Positions 56,267 to 60,000 of a stretch of DNA of 60,000 nt are shown piece after piece. The notes below the pieces were generated by a model. That model ran no database searches. It saw only the letters and a program-made list of their open reading frames with translations, and was not told where the DNA came from. Within the stretch, counting starts at the first letter, position 1, and each line of letters begins with the position of its first letter. Source of the stretch: Takakia lepidozioides (Eukaryota > Streptophyta > Takakiopsida > Takakiales > Takakiaceae); the NCBI GenBank assembly GCA_030704615.1, contig CM060733.1, forward strand, positions 30,754,001 through 30,814,000, given 5' to 3'. Both the position numbers and the translations under genes were made by a program.

Positions 56267-58010
56267 TTACTTGTGTTTGTTACGGAGCTCCGCAACTTCA
56301 CTCTCCACTTCAAAGCAGACCTTCTGGTCAGCACTCATGTATACACCAGACTTCGGTTTTTTTGCAACGCCTTTTTTGGGGGAAATTGTTTTTAGCCTCG
56401 GGTCTACCACGCCATCTGATATGTGCTTCTTCCCAGCTCCATTTGATGAAGCAGGTTCCTCCAACTTGTTTTCCAATGCAACAGCCGTCTCCTTCATACC
56501 CTTCCGGAGCTGGCTAGCTCGGCTTCGCAACAAGATTTTGTCCTGGGGTTTATTAACACTCCGTGGTCCCGTTCTAGACGCTTCCTGCACTCCATGGGTC
56601 GAACTGGCCCCTACAATGGGGGTTATCACTATTCGTACACCCTTTGTGCTTGACCCCAAGTTGAGCACCTACGACGGACCACGAGCTGAAACCTTAGACG
56701 CCATAACCTTCACGCGAATATCAAACCACAAAACATCAGTAATGACCACCCAAATGCACTGGAAAAAAAAAAATGGACTGCAAAAATGCAATGGAATCAG
56801 ACCTTTGTGGGCGCTGTGGGTATCTGCAATTGCGCCACTCCTGTGGCAAGTACATCTTCGATTATAGTGACTAGTTCCAGAGAATGAGAAGGGACAGAAA
56901 CATGTGCATGGGTTTCGACAAGGTCTGATGAATGGTCTGCTGTGGGGTTGAACATAAGGAGCACCCTATCAACGGATTGGTCTATTGCCAGTTGTGGGTG
57001 TACAGACGAGTCGGGGTCCACAAAAGTAAGCGGAAAAATGGCCAAAGATGCATCCTCATCTTCAGTAGACCCTGCCTCTAACAGATGGGGAGGGTCACCG
57101 ACCAAGCTGTCACAGTCATAGTCCATAGTTGCATGGGGACAGACAAACACTTACCCATCAACTATTGGTACCAGTATGTACTTGCAGGTCTTCAGGTCCT
57201 TCTCCATACGATGCACTGTGAATCCGTGCTCCACCTACGAGCGAACCCGTTCCTAACCTGCACTCCAGTGAATCTTCACTACACTCCAAACCCACGTCGG
57301 CAAAATAACAACATCATTATATGTCTTGACATCGAGATCCTACTGATAAAACCTACACCACAACTCAAGCAATCGGTCTGTAGCCTCGGATTCATGTTTC
57401 TCTAGGGCTTTCAGGTCCTCGGTGGCAATATTGCACTCAAACTGTGGGTCGTTTTCAAAAAGGTACAACATTGTTTTTCCCCCAGAGATATGTGCGTTGA
57501 AAGTGGAGCCAAATCTGGTAGTGAATCTGCACAAACTCAGAAAAAGCCTTTAAGAAGATAGACCACGACAGAACCGGGCTGGCAAACCCAGAAGGACCAC
57601 ACCCAGAAGGACCAGACCTACAACGGATACGGTACCGGACTCAAGGACCAGACCAACGGAGCAGGCCAATGGAGCGGATGAACGGCAGCCACATCAGGCC
57701 CAGCAGACCCATGAAACAGACCCATACAACCTTTTTGCTGCAGACCCATGGAGTTGGTCTGTTCAGAGCATCGCAAGTAGACCAAGGACACATACTTGTG
57801 TTTGTTACGGAGCTCCGCAACTTTGCTCTCCACTTCGAAGCAGACCTTCCGGTCAGCACTCATGTATACACCAAACTTCACCTGAGACATTAAAAATGTT
57901 CTTCGAACCTCCTGCACTTTTTTATTCAACTGCACATCTGTATAAAGCGAGAATGTTGCCAGCTGCACAGATGTCGTTGCATCCGATTCATTCAACATCC
58001 ACCATGTAGG
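56267..58010 (-). pseudogene. Upstream exons of the Ulp1-like gene, with an internal tandem exon duplication
   Basis: Reading from right to left: an exon with VYMSADRKVCFEVESKVAELRNKHK (ending at donor GTATGT near 57,800), an exon with FTTRFGSTFNAHI (57,534-57,340), the frame 57,150-56,797, and a frame with a basic stretch and again VYMSADQKVCFEVESEVAELRNKHK (donor GTAAGT near 56,275). The next exon, FTTRFGSTFNAHI, is found at 43.7 kb beyond the CACTA element. Thus one pair of exons is present twice. The helical AELRNKHK block may be a coiled coil. The gene's role is unknown beyond the Ulp1-like end. Confidence 0.55.
57140..57870. repeat. Tandem copy of the CACTA-interrupted host segment (empty site)
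   Basis: This segment matches 43,365-43,863 joined to 56,121-56,340, that is, the sequence on both sides of the CACTA element without the element. The join CAAGGACCAGACCAA at 57,642-57,656 has a single GAC. Confidence 0.9.
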
Positions 58011-58030
58011 ATCGATCGTTGTGTGAAACC

Positions 58031-58048
58031 ACCCCCCCCCCCCCCCCC
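58031..58048. repeat. Poly-C tract (18 C)
   Basis: An uninterrupted C run, G-rich on the other strand and prone to length change or sequencing error. Confidence 0.9.
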
Positions 58049-58106
58049 TAAATCCCTTTCCCGTGCTGCAAGGCACCGGTTAGTTTCGGGCATCTCGGGC
58101 AGGTTC

Positions 58107-58190
58107 CAAAACATTTGATGACGATGACATGGCGATGATGACATGGTGACGATGACGTGGCGAAGATGACGTGGTGACGATGACGAGGCA
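58107..58190. repeat. GATGACGTGG-type short tandem repeat
   Basis: Variants of GATGACATGGTGACGATGACG repeat with a unit of about 12-21 bp. Confidence 0.8.
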
Positions 58191-58438
58191 CTCTGGCACC
58201 CTAATCCTGCTCTACGCTAAACTAGCTTCCGACCTTCGGTCGTCGCTAGAATGTTTTTCCATTACACAACAACTGAGATTTTATAGAACGTTCAAGAGTT
58301 GTTACGCAGAAAGTTTCGATGCAAGAGAACACAACTTGGCCGCTGATGTAAAAATGACAGCAGTAGCGAAGATTGTGACATGTGAATGGCTGGTTAGAGC
58401 TCAAGGGATGAGTCACAAATACTGCTGAGATCCAGGCA

Positions 58439-58850
58439 GAATGGGGAACTTTAGCCTTGGGAAAGATCATGCAAAACTGGTCAAACGCTCAGCCATACGA
58501 TGGAGGTGAGAAAATCACAGTCGAATGTGGGAGAGGATCGTCTTGGGTTGTAGAAGAGAAAGCTTTGAAAGAATTGGACTTGATTCACTGTGGTGCAGCC
58601 GATTGAGAGAGGCATTTCTTGCAAGAGATTACGACAGTCACCAATAGTTTCGGGTTCTCACCAAGGCGAACTAAATTGCCCACCAGTCGAGATGATGAGA
58701 GTGTGGGACAGGGCATGGCAATGGGTGCAAAGGACAGCAGAGATGTACATGGAAGGCCTGCCCCGCCGCGCATTTATGAATTCTTTGACCCAGCTTCTCG
58801 AGTATTTATCTCCTCCTTTTGGTTCCTTCAACTTTCTTTACCTGTAAATT
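58439..58850 (+). CDS. Possible exons of an unrecognised gene
   Basis: A plus-strand frame with EWGTLALGKIMQNWSNAQPY and ITVECGRGSSWVVEEKALKEL ends at a TGA at about 58,606. An overlapping frame continues with WDRAWQWVQRTAEMYMEGLP and AFMNSLTQLLEYL. The composition looks like protein, but no family is recognised and no splice join was fixed. Confidence 0.25.
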
Positions 58851-58889
58851 GTTTGCTGCATATGTGTCGAAATAGCCTGGCTTCTTAGA

Positions 58890-60000
58890 AAGGCTGTCAG
58901 CTTATCATGGACGATGGGTAGGGAGCAGGGAATATCCACAGCTCAACGGGAGGGAAGCTATGGTTGTGGAAAGAATTGAGGAATTATGTGAAGAAGGGAT
59001 GGCACGGCATGCGGCAATGGCTGTTGATAATCGAGCTCAAATACATCTACACGTATGTACCCTTCAATGATGTACTGAATGGAAGATTTGTAATACAGAC
59101 TAGAAAAAGAAAAACTGACTCCTTTTTGAAGGACAAGGCCTGCAAGAGGGTCATTTTACCCTGCAACACATTCCTTGAGAGCAGCCAAACAGCCTAACAT
59201 GTAGACAGGTTCAAGGTGAAATGTTCCTACTTACTAACGATGTCCTGACCCCAGCCAAGTAAGTAGCTCCTTGATTATGTAGGTGTCTGGAAATTAGCCA
59301 CCCTGAGTTCCTTCCCTTCCTAGTCCTTTTTCCTTTGCATTTATCAACTGGCTATAGTTGGTAACCCAAATTGACATACCCTAATTACTGGGAAGATCAG
59401 ACAGCCTACAAATCCGTTTGGTGTCATGCCAGTAAAGAGAAGCACAGAAGAACAAAACAACTAGTAGAAAGATTGCTGTAAAAGTGATGTACTTCCTGCT
59501 ATGTGTAGGTGACTTGTTTGTTTATATGGTGTTTGGTCTCTCTCTCTCGATTGAGCACATAGGCCAATGTGCCGGGGTTGCTTTTACGTACTGTGCCTTT
59601 GAGGATCTTGCAGCAAACCTGGTGTGGCAGTTTTCTCAAGGCAATCACCAGCACCTGTTATAACACTGCATCAATTAGGATGATAAAGCTTGGTGGTAGA
59701 AGGTTTGAGGGTAAATCAATGTGCTGGGCTTAAAGAGCTATGTTTGACAGCATAGATATTATCCACCTATTACTTTGAAACCAGAAGCAAGCGCACAAAG
59801 ATTTGTAAAGCTGACATGGCATTCCTGGAAGCACCAGTTTACTGTTGTTGAGAATTTCTGAGTGGCAACATAAGTCGTTGGTCAACATGGTCCCCGCACT
59901 AGCAGATCTGCAAATTAAGGACATAAAGCTACCATTCGTGGCAAGGGCCATACCTGGTGCTAAAAGAACTATAATGCCACACTAAGCTACCGGGTGCCAC
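58890..60000. other. No recognisable gene
   Basis: Short open frames only. A plus-strand frame at 58,964-59,197 is basic and unrecognised. Confidence 0.4.

Overview
The window is nuclear DNA of a green plant, most probably a large-genome seed-free land plant (fern, lycophyte or moss grade). This is inferred from plant-type spliced genes with GTATGT/GTAAGT donors, PLS-type PPR fragments, a plant-like SUMO E1 subunit fragment, plant-type MULE, CACTA and LINE elements, and TTTAGGG telomere-like motifs. No operon structure, rRNA or tRNA gene was seen. Most of the sequence is transposable-element DNA, much of it nested, with a few gene-like islands.

1-16 kb is an old transposon graveyard. It holds a decayed LINE on the minus strand (about 0.23-4.14 kb); an LTR with a tRNA-Met primer-binding site (4.50-5.57 kb) and an inverted second copy of that LTR (8.66-9.72 kb); a MULE amino-terminal fragment (6.1-6.6 kb); a deleted Ty3/gypsy polyprotein carrying a PHD-like finger (7.7-8.7 kb); two CCACTAGT-rich arrays; a 67-bp minisatellite; and a second LINE 3' end (14.2-15.2 kb).

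16-34 kb is a cluster of three related but degenerate genes on the minus strand (about 16.1-17.5, 25.1-28.8 and 30.2-34.2 kb). Each couples a PD-(D/E)xK nuclease-like module to an unusual protein-kinase domain, an architecture resembling Crinkler (CR) proteins. Shared introns and repeats show that the cluster grew by segmental duplication. A structurally complete 3,669-bp piggyBac element, with TTAA target duplication, matching 14-bp inverted ends and a transposase that keeps its catalytic aspartates, sits between the first and second copies.

34-38 kb contains a 598-bp element with 26-bp inverted repeats and a 5'-truncated but intron-containing fragment of SAE2/UBA2, the catalytic subunit of the SUMO E1 enzyme.

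38-58 kb is a nested structure. A MULE transposase (39.4-41.8 kb, plus strand) faces an Ulp1-like protease gene (42.8-58 kb, minus strand). A 12,257-bp CACTA element (43,864-56,120) has inserted into the Ulp1-like gene. Its boundaries are fixed by 29-bp inverted repeats, a GAC target duplication and a paralogous empty site at 57.64 kb. The CACTA element carries duplicated PPR fragments, a LINE reverse-transcriptase fragment, an unrecognised minus-strand gene, and a spliced gene in which a TnpA/Transposase_24-like region, a coiled coil, an FCP1/NIF-type HAD phosphatase-like domain and a DUF8039-like end appear to lie in one transcript. No tnp2/Transposase_21 domain was recognised. 58-60 kb shows only weak coding signals and simple repeats.
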